Assembly (NCBI GenBank): GCA_963556495.2
Contig: OY747700.1
Span: forward strand, 9,414,520-9,478,519
Origin: Valencia hispanica
Lineage: Eukaryota > Chordata > Actinopteri > Cyprinodontiformes > Valenciidae
Reading direction: 5' to 3'
Length of the DNA: 64,000 bases
Part shown: positions 60,301 to 64,000 of the stretch, piece after piece
How positions within the stretch are numbered: the stretch's first letter is position 1
How the letters are laid out: each line of letters begins with the position of its first letter
Made by a program: the position numbers and the translations under genes
The notes under the pieces: model-generated
Databases searched by the model: none
Seen by the model: only the letters and a program-made list of their open reading frames with translations
Told to the model about the DNA's origin: nothing

Positions 60301-61421
60301 CATGCTTGCCTCACGCAACCTGCGATCCTCATGTCAAAACCTGCTAGCCGTCCCCCTCACCAGTCTGAAAACTAAGGGGGACATTGCCTTTCAGTGGAAA
60401 AACTCCCACCTTTTTAGGGCTCAAGGCAGGAGCAGGAGGACCATCAAGGTTGGTTTCCCGCCAGTTGCTGTTTGGAGCGGATGATCGAAGCCACTCCGTC
60501 TCTGCAGCAAGGGAAAAAAAAAGGTCACGCTAAAAGAGAATAGGGGCCAGTGTCAGCACAGAAGGAAACTGATTCTATGAAAAAAATCGAAGCCAAACAT
60601 TAAAAAACAAACAAACAAAAAAAAAAAATCACCGTACTGTCATAACTGTGGTGAGGTTTCCTCTCGTAGGACACGTCCAGATCTGTTTCGTTCCACTTGC
60701 CTGGATTTATTTGCTTTTTCCCAGACTCTTCTGTGGAAACAGATTAAAAATGATATGGCAAAGAAATACAAGGAAGTAAATGGAAATATATTATTTTTTC
60801 AAAAGAAGAAATCTTCTTACCAGCTTGAGTGAATGGGGTAAAATTTCGAGGAAGGGTGCTGGATGTTTGAGCGTTGAGAGACAGAGGAGAGCGAGCTCTA
60901 TGAAACCCTGGAGCAGATCCTCTATCTGGCTGAGGGGACCTGCGGCCCATCTGGTTGTTGTCATACGGGGTCAGCAGATTTTGGGACAGCTGATGTGAAG
61001 CCAAGCGAGGTGGCTGGTCCATAGAACCCAAGGAACCGGCTGTCCGGCCCGAAGGTTGGGTTCTTTCTCTGTGACTAATCAGGCCTTGCGGACTCCTCTC
61101 GAAATAAGAAGGGGAGTCGGGCCTGGCGGAGCGGGGCGGCTGTTTGGGGCTCTGCGGCGTAAACATGTAGCCGTCCGATCCGGTTCGCCGATGTGTATTG
61201 TGCATCTCTCGGTGCATCTTTGGAGACGAGTGGGGGCTGTTGGAGAGGACAGGGGATGATTGAGCATTCCTGCTGCTGGAGATAACCGAGTCACTGGTGG
61301 AATAAGTAGGGCCTGCAGAGTGGGGTTTGGAGCTGGAGGTGCCATTGGTGCTGCTTGACGAATATGTGGAGCTGGAAGGCTCGTACGACTGAGGTTTGTC
61401 TCTGGAGATTATGGAACTAGT
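39175..61421 (-). CDS. ppp1r13l: iASPP (PPP1R13L) orthologue, nine exons, partial at both ends
   Basis: iASPP is the inhibitory ASPP-family protein; by family knowledge it binds p53-family proteins and protein phosphatase 1 through ankyrin repeats plus an SH3 domain and restrains p53-driven apoptosis. Exons on the minus strand: 61421-60821, 60730-60638, 60501-60410, 58931-58559, 58480-58029, 51454-51326, 48283-48150, 48071-47905 and 39368-39175. They sum to 2235 nt (745 codons); every junction is GT-AG and keeps frame. [38 protein letters not shown] and [12 protein letters not shown] favour iASPP over ASPP1/2, which differ in these segments. The N-terminal exon or exons and the short terminal exon (LFPRVKP-like in relatives) were not found. 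Introns of 6.6 and 8.5 kb are packed with transposons. Confidence 0.92.
39777..40426. mobile_element. 650-bp hAT-like MITE with 8-bp target duplication
   Basis: The ends are CAGTGTTGGGAGTAACGCG and, at the right, CCCAACACTG. GTCAGATC flanks both sides (39769-39776 and 40427-40434), a perfect 8-bp duplication as made by hAT transposases. The interior is rich in GTAATGC/GCATTAC words. It lies in the intron between the ankyrin and SH3 exons. Confidence 0.88.
40578..42492. mobile_element. hAT-like element nested in the 40.5-45.1 kb element
   Basis: The left end TAGGGCTGGGCGATATAC and the right end GGCGATAATCCGG...CCCCAGGCCTA are inverted and of a type common in fish. The interior (about 40990-42250) includes sequence with a further insertion look (AAATATTAAAGTGCTG near 41610, CA repeats near 42217-42235). 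No transposase frame was recognised. Confidence 0.5.
42592..42720. repeat. 44-bp-stem hairpin
   Basis: The left arm 42592-42635 (GGGATAATGCCCGACGAGG...) and the right arm 42677-42720 (...CCTCGTCGGGCACTATCCC) are complementary at 41 of 44 positions, with a ~41-nt loop. This is a foldback MITE core or transposon end pair rather than a gene. Confidence 0.85.
42723..42949. mobile_element. Short MITE with TTATACCATGGT ends
   Basis: TTATACCATGGT at 42723 is matched by ACTATGGTATAA at 42938-42949 (11 of 12). The 227 bp between have no coding frame of note. It directly follows the 42592-42720 hairpin and may be part of the same element. Confidence 0.5.
43380..43526 (+). mobile_element. 3' end of a Rex-type LINE
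   Basis: CTGCTGGGATTCCTTAAATAG, then AAGTGCCTTGAGATGACATC, then GGCGCTATATAAATAAACTG with an AATTG-type tail. It is the plus-orientation partner of 774-925. Confidence 0.6.
44444..44615 (-). pseudogene. Broken THAP-domain exon
   Basis: On the minus strand 44615-44586 reads [10 protein letters not shown] and then NRHPEDGI before a stop. One base out of frame it continues [38 protein letters not shown], and meets a GT donor (GTAAGTTTC) at 44443. C-x4-C, the RLP proline, the NW.P tryptophan and C-x2-H, with about 41 residues between the second and third ligands, form a complete C2CH THAP zinc-finger signature. THAP domains are the DNA-binding heads of P-type and some other transposases as well as of host THAP proteins. 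The frameshift, with no clear ATG (ATAGGT precedes VHSC), shows it is dead. Location inside the CAGGGTTCCCAC element suggests the first exon of its transposase. Confidence 0.7.
45540..45785 (-). mobile_element. Tc1-like fragment, left part
   Basis: TGAGTCAATACTTTTAAGAGCAGCC...GCAAGTCTTTCGGGGTATGT aligns with 37583-37645 of the intact Tc1 element, including the last transposase codons on the minus strand. It is cut at about 45785; the matching remainder starts at 47290. Confidence 0.65.
45815..47180. mobile_element. hAT-like repeat family X, copy 2
   Basis: The left end GGTGTAATGGTACAAAAA and the right end ATGTACCGTTGCACCCC are inverted. The interior shares long blocks with 32571-33425 and 48925-49730, but holds an extra ~570 bp (46480-47050) not found in them. 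It separates the two halves of a Tc1-like fragment. No coding frame was recognised. Confidence 0.55.
47290..47770 (-). mobile_element. Tc1-like fragment, right part
   Basis: CTTGACTTTGACTAGACCATT...GTCCTGTTGGCATGTGAACC...CCAGAGCATGATGCTGCCAC aligns with 37790-38045 of the Tc1 element, the QQDNDPKH and GGSIMLWG coding region on the minus strand. It is degraded by many substitutions, so it is older than the 37.4 kb copy. An end-like TTCTGCAAAGCACTG lies at 47751-47765. Confidence 0.65.
47905..48071 (-). CDS. ppp1r13l: ppp1r13l coding exon, ankyrin repeats
   Basis: 167 nt. It completes the Trp codon and reads [66 protein letters not shown] is nearly invariant in ASPP proteins. The acceptor is GGCTCGCAG and the donor GTGAGG, phase 1. 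Confidence 0.96.
48150..48283 (-). CDS. ppp1r13l: ppp1r13l coding exon, ankyrin repeats
   Basis: 134 nt. It encodes [20 protein letters not shown] and [20 protein letters not shown] then [15 protein letters not shown] and DSHGW are strongly conserved ASPP ankyrin features. The acceptor is CCTATAG, the donor TG|GTAAAT, phase 2. Only 78 bp separate it from the next exon. Confidence 0.95.
48300..48920. other. Unassigned intron sequence
   Basis: No gene or named repeat was recognised apart from a short piece resembling a SINE body (GACTCTGGTTTCCTCCAGCA) near 48878-48897. Confidence 0.3.
48925..49730. mobile_element. hAT-like repeat family X, copy 3
   Basis: CGGCACACAACAATCATGGTTCTGTAC at the left and the shared core (GGTAGCCATGTGGACGTCAGC, TTTCAGGTGAGTCATTCAG) identify it. 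The right terminal repeat is missing. Confidence 0.55.
50358..50998 (+). repeat. tRNA-derived SINE, split by a hAT-like insertion
   Basis: CACAGTGGCCCTATTGGTAGCACTGTTGCC and GGTTTGAATTCCGGCC (a B-box-like stretch) are followed by CTCCCTGTGCATGC and TCCGGCTTCCTCCCGCAGTCC. The body is interrupted at 50561-50963 and continues GTTGTTTGTCATGTGTGTCTC. It resembles the SINE at 20460-21315. Confidence 0.7.
50561..50963. mobile_element. 403-bp hAT-like MITE with 8-bp target duplication
   Basis: Ends TAGGGATGT and ACATCCCTA are inverted, and GTTGTTTG is present at 50553-50560 and 50964-50971. The interior is rich in ATATCG/CGATAT words. Insertion is into a SINE whose sequence resumes exactly after the duplication. 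Confidence 0.88.
51326..51454 (-). CDS. ppp1r13l: ppp1r13l coding exon, start of the ankyrin region
   Basis: 129 nt, phase 0 at both ends. It encodes [20 protein letters not shown] then [23 protein letters not shown], the helix pair leading into the ankyrin repeats. The acceptor is CCCTCCAG and the donor GTATGT. It is isolated from the previous exon by a 6.6 kb intron carrying an L1. Confidence 0.92.
51490..51835. mobile_element. Tc1/mariner-like element, left part
   Basis: ACTGTGACATGAAAAAGTATTTGCCCC is the terminal motif of a fish Tc1-like family, and TTGGGACTCCAGTGAACTAC near 51772-51791 belongs to its transposase region. The partner end is at 53215-53470. Everything between is an insertion. 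Confidence 0.6.
51840..53212. mobile_element. CAAGTC-repeat element nested in a Tc1-like element
   Basis: The left margin (51840-51990) and right margin (53080-53212) are built from CAAGTC/GACTTG words in several spacings, a style seen in some fish hAT MITEs. A central GC-richer part (52235-52640) and a C-run (52683-52699) separate them. Clean ends were not determined. No domain was seen in the frames at 52184-52646. Confidence 0.45.
53215..53470. mobile_element. Tc1/mariner-like element, right part
   Basis: ATAATCTTAAACAGATCGTTCATGC and CCAATGGCAAGCAAACGGGTG are followed by GGGGGACTATTACTTTTCCACATAGGGCC, the opposite terminal motif of the family starting at 51490. Confidence 0.6.
53799..54258 (-). 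pseudogene. L1 ORF2 C-terminal region with zinc-knuckle-like motif
   Basis: [20 protein letters not shown] then [19 protein letters not shown] is the Cys-rich C-terminal motif of L1-type ORF2 (C-x2-C-x8-H-x4-C). A second frame (54023-53799) carries [19 protein letters not shown]. At least one frameshift separates the two. Confidence 0.75.
54607..55173 (-). pseudogene. L1 ORF2 post-RT region
   Basis: It reads [48 protein letters not shown] and [20 protein letters not shown]. The W..K.PRI and GGL.LPN blocks are typical of L1 thumb and connector sequence. It is one frame away from the RT segment that it follows. Confidence 0.8.
55061..56236 (-). pseudogene. L1 ORF2 reverse transcriptase domain
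   Basis: The frame is 391 codons long and shows [67 protein letters not shown] (first catalytic Asp; the usual AEKAFDRV has Ser here), [20 protein letters not shown] and [10 protein letters not shown] with the catalytic Asp pair. These are RT blocks of the L1 superfamily. The frame is open, but it joins neither neighbour, so the copy is dead. Confidence 0.9.
56301..56700 (-). pseudogene. L1 ORF2 linker between endonuclease and RT
   Basis: Two overlapping frames read [20 protein letters not shown] and [20 protein letters not shown]. The second matches the F..G.K.G..LA.Q block that precedes the RT in L1. A frameshift lies near 56500. Confidence 0.75.
56890..57510 (-). pseudogene. L1 ORF2 endonuclease domain
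   Basis: It starts [20 protein letters not shown], the usual start of fish L1-type ORF2, and shows the APE-type motifs WNIHG, LLQETH (catalytic Glu), IVSIYGPN and LLGGDLN. The frame breaks at 56890 just after RILDWIIC. One base out of frame the text continues [11 protein letters not shown] then [10 protein letters not shown], with the terminal SDH catalytic motif. The lesion is therefore a single frameshift. Confidence 0.88.
57531..58028. other. Unassigned intron sequence upstream of the L1
   Basis: A purine-rich stretch (57590-57740) followed by sequence with no motif. It may be the damaged 5' side of the L1 or native intron. Confidence 0.3.
58029..58480 (-). CDS. ppp1r13l: ppp1r13l coding exon, iASPP signature region
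   Basis: 452 nt, residues 387-537. It encodes [71 protein letters not shown] and an acidic Ser-rich end (EDEK). [10 protein letters not shown] plus AEIPR.LKRRGS is the clearest family signature. The acceptor is TGTTTGCAG and the donor AAA|GTAAGG, phase 0. Confidence 0.93.
58559..58931 (-). CDS. ppp1r13l: ppp1r13l coding exon with [10 protein letters not shown]
   Basis: 373 nt, residues 263-387. It opens [20 protein letters not shown] after acceptor TTCTCAG, passes the proline-rich [17 protein letters not shown] and [10 protein letters not shown] (compare RPIPLSMIFKLQ in iASPP) and ends AVYSDG at GTAAAA, phase 1. An internal AAAGTAAGC could act as an alternative donor, but reading through gives the conserved segment. 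Confidence 0.85.
59040..59970. other. Intron sequence, AT-rich
   Basis: It includes a short interspersed repeat shared with 6340-6400 (CAGTGCTGCCAGCTCC...AAAAGTCACTAAAT, 59118-59175) and a TATATA tract at 59845-59875. No exon was seen. Confidence 0.4.
59971..60134. repeat. Duplicated block, copy 1 (intronic)
   Basis: 164 bp starting ACTAGTCTAAAAAAGAAG, about 90% identical by eye to 61416-61580. In gene orientation it carries a copy of the 3' end of the intron before exon 61421-60821, including TTTTTTAG and the first six exon bases. Confidence 0.85.
60410..60501 (-). CDS. ppp1r13l: ppp1r13l coding exon (NWRETNLDG)
   Basis: 92 nt. After acceptor TTGCTGCAG it reads [20 protein letters not shown], then [10 protein letters not shown], comparable to the LPWRESSLDG stretch of iASPP. 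The donor is GTGGGA, phase 0. Reading past the donor stays open for several codons, so the boundary rests on the motif and on joining in frame to the next exon. Confidence 0.8.
60638..60730 (-). CDS. ppp1r13l: ppp1r13l coding exon with [17 protein letters not shown]
   Basis: 93 nt, phase 1 in and out. It encodes [20 protein letters not shown] and then [11 protein letters not shown]. This matches the WNES.LDVAYEKK segment conserved in ASPP proteins. The acceptor is TTTCCACAG and the donor GTACGG. Confidence 0.88.
60821..61421 (-). CDS. ppp1r13l: ppp1r13l coding exon, Ser/Pro-rich N-terminal region
   Basis: 601 nt, residues 1-200 of the partial protein. It follows an acceptor ...TTTTCTAG and opens in phase 0 ([15 protein letters not shown]). 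It ends FTQAG at donor GTAAGA, phase 1. The sequence is rich in Ser, Pro and Arg with no folded domain ([25 protein letters not shown]), as in the disordered N-terminal part of iASPP. Its acceptor region is duplicated at 59971-60134. No in-frame Met near the start serves as an initiator, so earlier exons should exist. Confidence 0.85.
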
Positions 61422-61580
61422 CTAGAAAAGAAGTAAAAAAATGTAGATTTAATACGATTTTAACATGATTTATACATTTAGAGTAAATAAATATTCCCCA
61501 GTCAAGGTTAATTTTGTATCAAATGTCTCAAGTAGGATCGCTGCAGAGCTTATCGTCATGAGGTTAGGGATTTTTTGGCT
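61416..61580. repeat. Duplicated block, copy 2 (spans the splice acceptor)
   Basis: 165 bp starting ACTAGTCTAGAAAAGAAG and ending GGATTTTTTGGCT. It overlaps the first six bases of the host exon and its acceptor. Since the splice site is functional here, this is likely the source copy. Confidence 0.85.
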
Positions 61581-62160
61581 CGGACAGATGACTTCTCATG
61601 GGGGTTTAGATGTTTCGCTGCCTCACTTCGGCCAAAGTTTTGAAATCGGTGAACATTTCTCCAACTGAAGTGATCAGAAGTCGGAAAGAGTCTCTGAGCG
61701 AGACTTTTCCTGACCTGCAAGCTATCGCTCAAGCGGGAGGAAATCCCGCAGCATCGGTGGTTGGCACAACACTGGGAGCTTTTTGGAGTACCAGTCACAG
61801 TTGCGCTCCAAAGCCTCCATAACTCTTCAACGTGCTGTCAGTGCCCGGTTGGCGAGATGTATCGACTACAGCAGGGGTCCCCAACCAAAGGTGTCAAGTA
61901 AAGAAGTACAAATACATCGTTACCTTACTTAAGTAGACATTTTGGGTATTTATATTTCACTGAAGTAATTATCTATTGGTTTACTTTTTACTTCTACTCC
62001 TTACATTTTTAAAATAGCTTCGTTGCTCATGTTTCATGTAGTCTTTTATTTTTTTTTAAAACACAACAAAACCTATCCAAAAATGGATGGTACACTAATT
62101 AAAAATAAAAACAAAATATAAAAAGAAATCAAACTGTGTGTTGGTCACACCTTATGACTT
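61581..62160. other. Unassigned sequence with a TACTTAAGTAG-type repeat
   Basis: 61560-61830 has open frames on both strands with no recognisable domain. 61900-62015 (AAGTAAAGAAGTACAAATAC..TTACTTAAGTAGAC..TTACTTCTACTCC) is a common fish MITE type. Confidence 0.35.
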
Positions 62161-62169
62161 AAAAATTGC

Positions 62170-62500
62170 GATTTTCTTGTGTGTGTGTACATGTATAGCT
62201 ATACTTGTGAGGACCAACCTTTGACAGCCCACCACCCTTGTGTGGACATCTGTAGTTGTGAGGACATTTTGCCTGGTCCCCACAATGTTTAACAAGCTAT
62301 TAAACTCTACTAGTTAGGTTTAGAGGTATGGTGTGAATTAGGTTTTGGTTAAGGTTAGGGTTAGGCATGTATCAGTAATGGTTAGGTTTAGGGAAAGTGT
62401 CTGGGTTAGGCATAGGAAAATCAATGGAAGTCAATACAATGTCAACACAAGGATAGTAAGACGTGCGTGTGTGTGTGTGTGTGTAGCTGACCGCACAGTC
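62170..62500. repeat. GTGAGGACC-type interspersed repeat with a TTAGGG-like stretch
   Basis: ACTTGTGAGGACCAACC, GTTGTGAGGACATTTTGCC and GGTCCCCACAATG, then GGTTAAGGTTAGGGTTAGG near 62347-62366, then a GT microsatellite (about 62465-62484). The telomere-like words are degenerate and part of a dispersed repeat, not a telomere. Confidence 0.5.
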
Positions 62501-62834
62501 CAGCCAGGACAAAGAAGACGTATGTTGCCGAGTTCAAAGATGTCAGTAGTGCAGACTCAGGCAAATGCAGCATCACAATATTTATAGGCAACAAGTAATC
62601 ATATCTTCCACTCCAGTATTAATGCTCAGTAGTCCACATAGGCAAGGCAAGGCAATTTTATTTGTATAGCACACTTTCAACAGCAGGGTAATTCAAGGTG
62701 CTTTACATGATTTGGTGATTTAAAAAAAAAACACATAAAAGAAACACACATTACACATGATACACAATAAAGCAAGAGAAAAATAAAAAAAGCAAGAGAG
62801 CATGAACACATTTCATACATATAACATCAAGCAT

Positions 62835-63200
62835 TTACTCAAAGGCAATTCTAAACAGATGGGTTTTTAGTCTCGATTTAAAGCAGTTCAGAGTTTCAGC
62901 AGCTCTACACTCGTCAGGAAGTCTGTTCCAGATAAGGGGAGCATAAAAAGTGAAAGCTGCTTCTCCATGTTTAGTTCTGAGTCTAGGGATGTTTAGTAGG
63001 CTAGAGTTGGAGGACCTGAGTGGTCTTGGTGGTTGGTACCATGACAACAGGTCTTCAACATATTTTGGTGCTAAGCCATGTAATGATTTATAAACTAGTA
63101 AAAGTATTTTAAAGTCTATTCTCTGAGCTACAGGGAGCCAGTGTAAGGACTTTAGAACTGAGGCGATGTGATCTACTTTCCTGGTTCTAGTGAGGAACAC
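62835..63200 (-). pseudogene. L2-like ORF2 C-terminal segment
   Basis: [40 protein letters not shown] and TFYAPLIWNRLPDECRAAET then LKTHLFRIAFE are the conserved C-terminal part of fish L2-like LINE proteins. It is one base out of frame with the RT segment upstream. Confidence 0.8.
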
Positions 63201-64000
63201 GAGCGGCAGCGTTCTGGATCAGCTGCAGCTGTCTGATTGACTTTTTAGGCAGACCTGTGAAGATGCTGTTGCAGTAATCAATCCAACTAAAGATAAACGC
63301 ATGGATGAGTTTTTCTAGGTCCTGTTGCAACATCAGTCCTTTAATTCTAGAAATGTTCTTCAGGTGATAGAAGGCTGACCTTGTTATTGCCTTTATGTGA
63401 CCCTGGAGGTTCAGGTCTGAGTCCATTACTACACCTAGGTTTCGAACCTGATCAGTAGTTTCTAGCTGTATTAATTGAAGCTGTGTGCTGACTGTTGATC
63501 GTTCCTCCTTGGGTCCAAAAATAATCACTTCAGTTTTGTTTCTATTCAGCTGGAGAAAGTTATGGCACATCCATCCATTTATTTGGTCGATGCATTGATT
63601 TAGGGTTTGAATGGGTTCAGAGTCACCTGGTGACATTGTAATGTAGAGCTGAGTGTCATCTGCGTAGTTATGGTAGCTAATGTTATTGGTTGCTATAATC
63701 TTGCCTAGTGGGAGCATGTAGATATTAAATAAGAGGGGCCCCAGGATGGAGCCCTGGGGCACCCCACATGTGATTTCTGTTCGTTCTGATGAAAAGTTTC
63801 CTATTGAAACATAGAAGTCCCTGTTCTTTAGGTAAGACTCGAACCAGCCAAGTACTGTACCAGAGAGTCCGACCCAGCTCTCCAGTCGTTCCAATAAAAT
63901 ATCATGATCAACAGTGTCAAATGCTGCACTGAGGTCCAACAGAACCATCACTGTGGTTCTTCCACAGTCTGTATTTATGCGGATGTCATTGAATACTTTG
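63187..64000 (-). CDS. L2-like LINE reverse transcriptase, partial
   Basis: The reverse transcriptase would copy the element's RNA into the genome at a nick. From the window edge it reads [39 protein letters not shown] (first catalytic Asp), [35 protein letters not shown] and [11 protein letters not shown] (catalytic Asp pair), then [13 protein letters not shown] and [13 protein letters not shown]. These are RT blocks of the L2/CR1 group. The frame is uninterrupted for about 270 codons and ends NAAARVPH at 63187. There the family normally continues LTRTRKV, so a one-base frameshift removes the C-terminal part. The N-terminal endonuclease lies beyond the window. Confidence 0.88.
   Translation of the reverse strand, partial: KVFNDIRINTDCGRTTVMVLLDLSAAFDTVDHDILLERLESWVGLSGTVLGWFESYLKNRDFYVSIGNFSSERTEITCGVPQGSILGPLLFNIYMLPLGKIIATNNISYHNYADDTQLYITMSPGDSEPIQTLNQCIDQINGWMCHNFLQLNRNKTEVIIFGPKEERSTVSTQLQLIQLETTDQVRNLGVVMDSDLNLQGHIKAITRSAFYHLKNISRIKGLMLQQDLEKLIHAFIFSWIDYCNSIFTGLPKKSIRQLQLIQNAAARVPH

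Larger units (their letters stand above)
62641..64000 (-). mobile_element. L2-like LINE, running off the window
   Basis: The 3' end on the minus strand is the GCCTTGCC repeat at 62641-62655, after the ATTCAAGGTGCTTTACATGA-type untranslated end (plus-strand reading, 62692-62710). Upstream lie the C-terminal frame (63187-62835) and the reverse transcriptase frame (64000-63187), which is open to the window edge. It is the longest L2 copy here. Confidence 0.9.

Noticed and set aside
62340..62420. Interstitial telomere repeat
   Set aside because: GGTTAGGGTTAGG occurs only briefly within a dispersed GTGAGGACC-type repeat and is degenerate.

Overview
The window is vertebrate nuclear DNA, almost certainly from a teleost fish. 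It carries one interrupted host gene with GT-AG introns and a dense layer of fish-type transposable elements: Tc1-like, hAT-like and Harbinger-like DNA elements, L2, L1 and Rex-type LINEs, tRNA-derived SINEs and many MITEs. Nothing looks prokaryotic: there are no operons, and the only long open frames are transposon proteins.

Host gene (39.2-61.4 kb, minus strand). Nine coding exons, all joined in phase, encode 745 residues of a PPP1R13L (iASPP) orthologue: an N-terminal Ser/Pro-rich part, the WNE..DLDV segment, an [10 protein letters not shown] segment, the [10 protein letters not shown] region, ankyrin repeats and an SH3 domain. The first exon or exons lie upstream of 61.4 kb and were not recognised. 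The short terminal exon after the SH3 core was not found either. Introns hold a truncated L1 (53.6-57.5 kb), nested Tc1 and hAT elements, and a 4.6 kb element (40.5-45.1 kb) with a broken THAP-domain exon.

Downstream 39 kb (1-39 kb). No convincing host exon was seen. The region holds a degenerate Tc1 (2.2-3.1 kb); about eight copies of an unusual MITE family whose core is an array of the 12-bp palindrome CTAAATATTTAG; an uninterrupted (CTG)43 tract (12.49-12.62 kb); a LINE reverse transcriptase remnant (14.8-15.4 kb); a Harbinger-like MITE inside a SINE (20.5-21.1 kb); a Tc1 containing a hAT that itself contains a MITE (27.2-29.7 kb); an L2 3' end (30.7-31.4 kb); and a nearly intact Tc1 with a frameshift and a mutated catalytic triad (37.4-39.0 kb).

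Right edge (62.6-64 kb, minus strand): an L2-like LINE with an open reverse transcriptase frame that runs off the window. It shares a single-base frameshift with the copy at 30.9 kb.

The best candidates for something undescribed are the palindrome-array MITE family, the THAP-bearing element, the duplicated splice-acceptor block in the host gene, and the shared L2 frameshift. All calls rest on reading the sequence and on recall of protein families; no database search was made.
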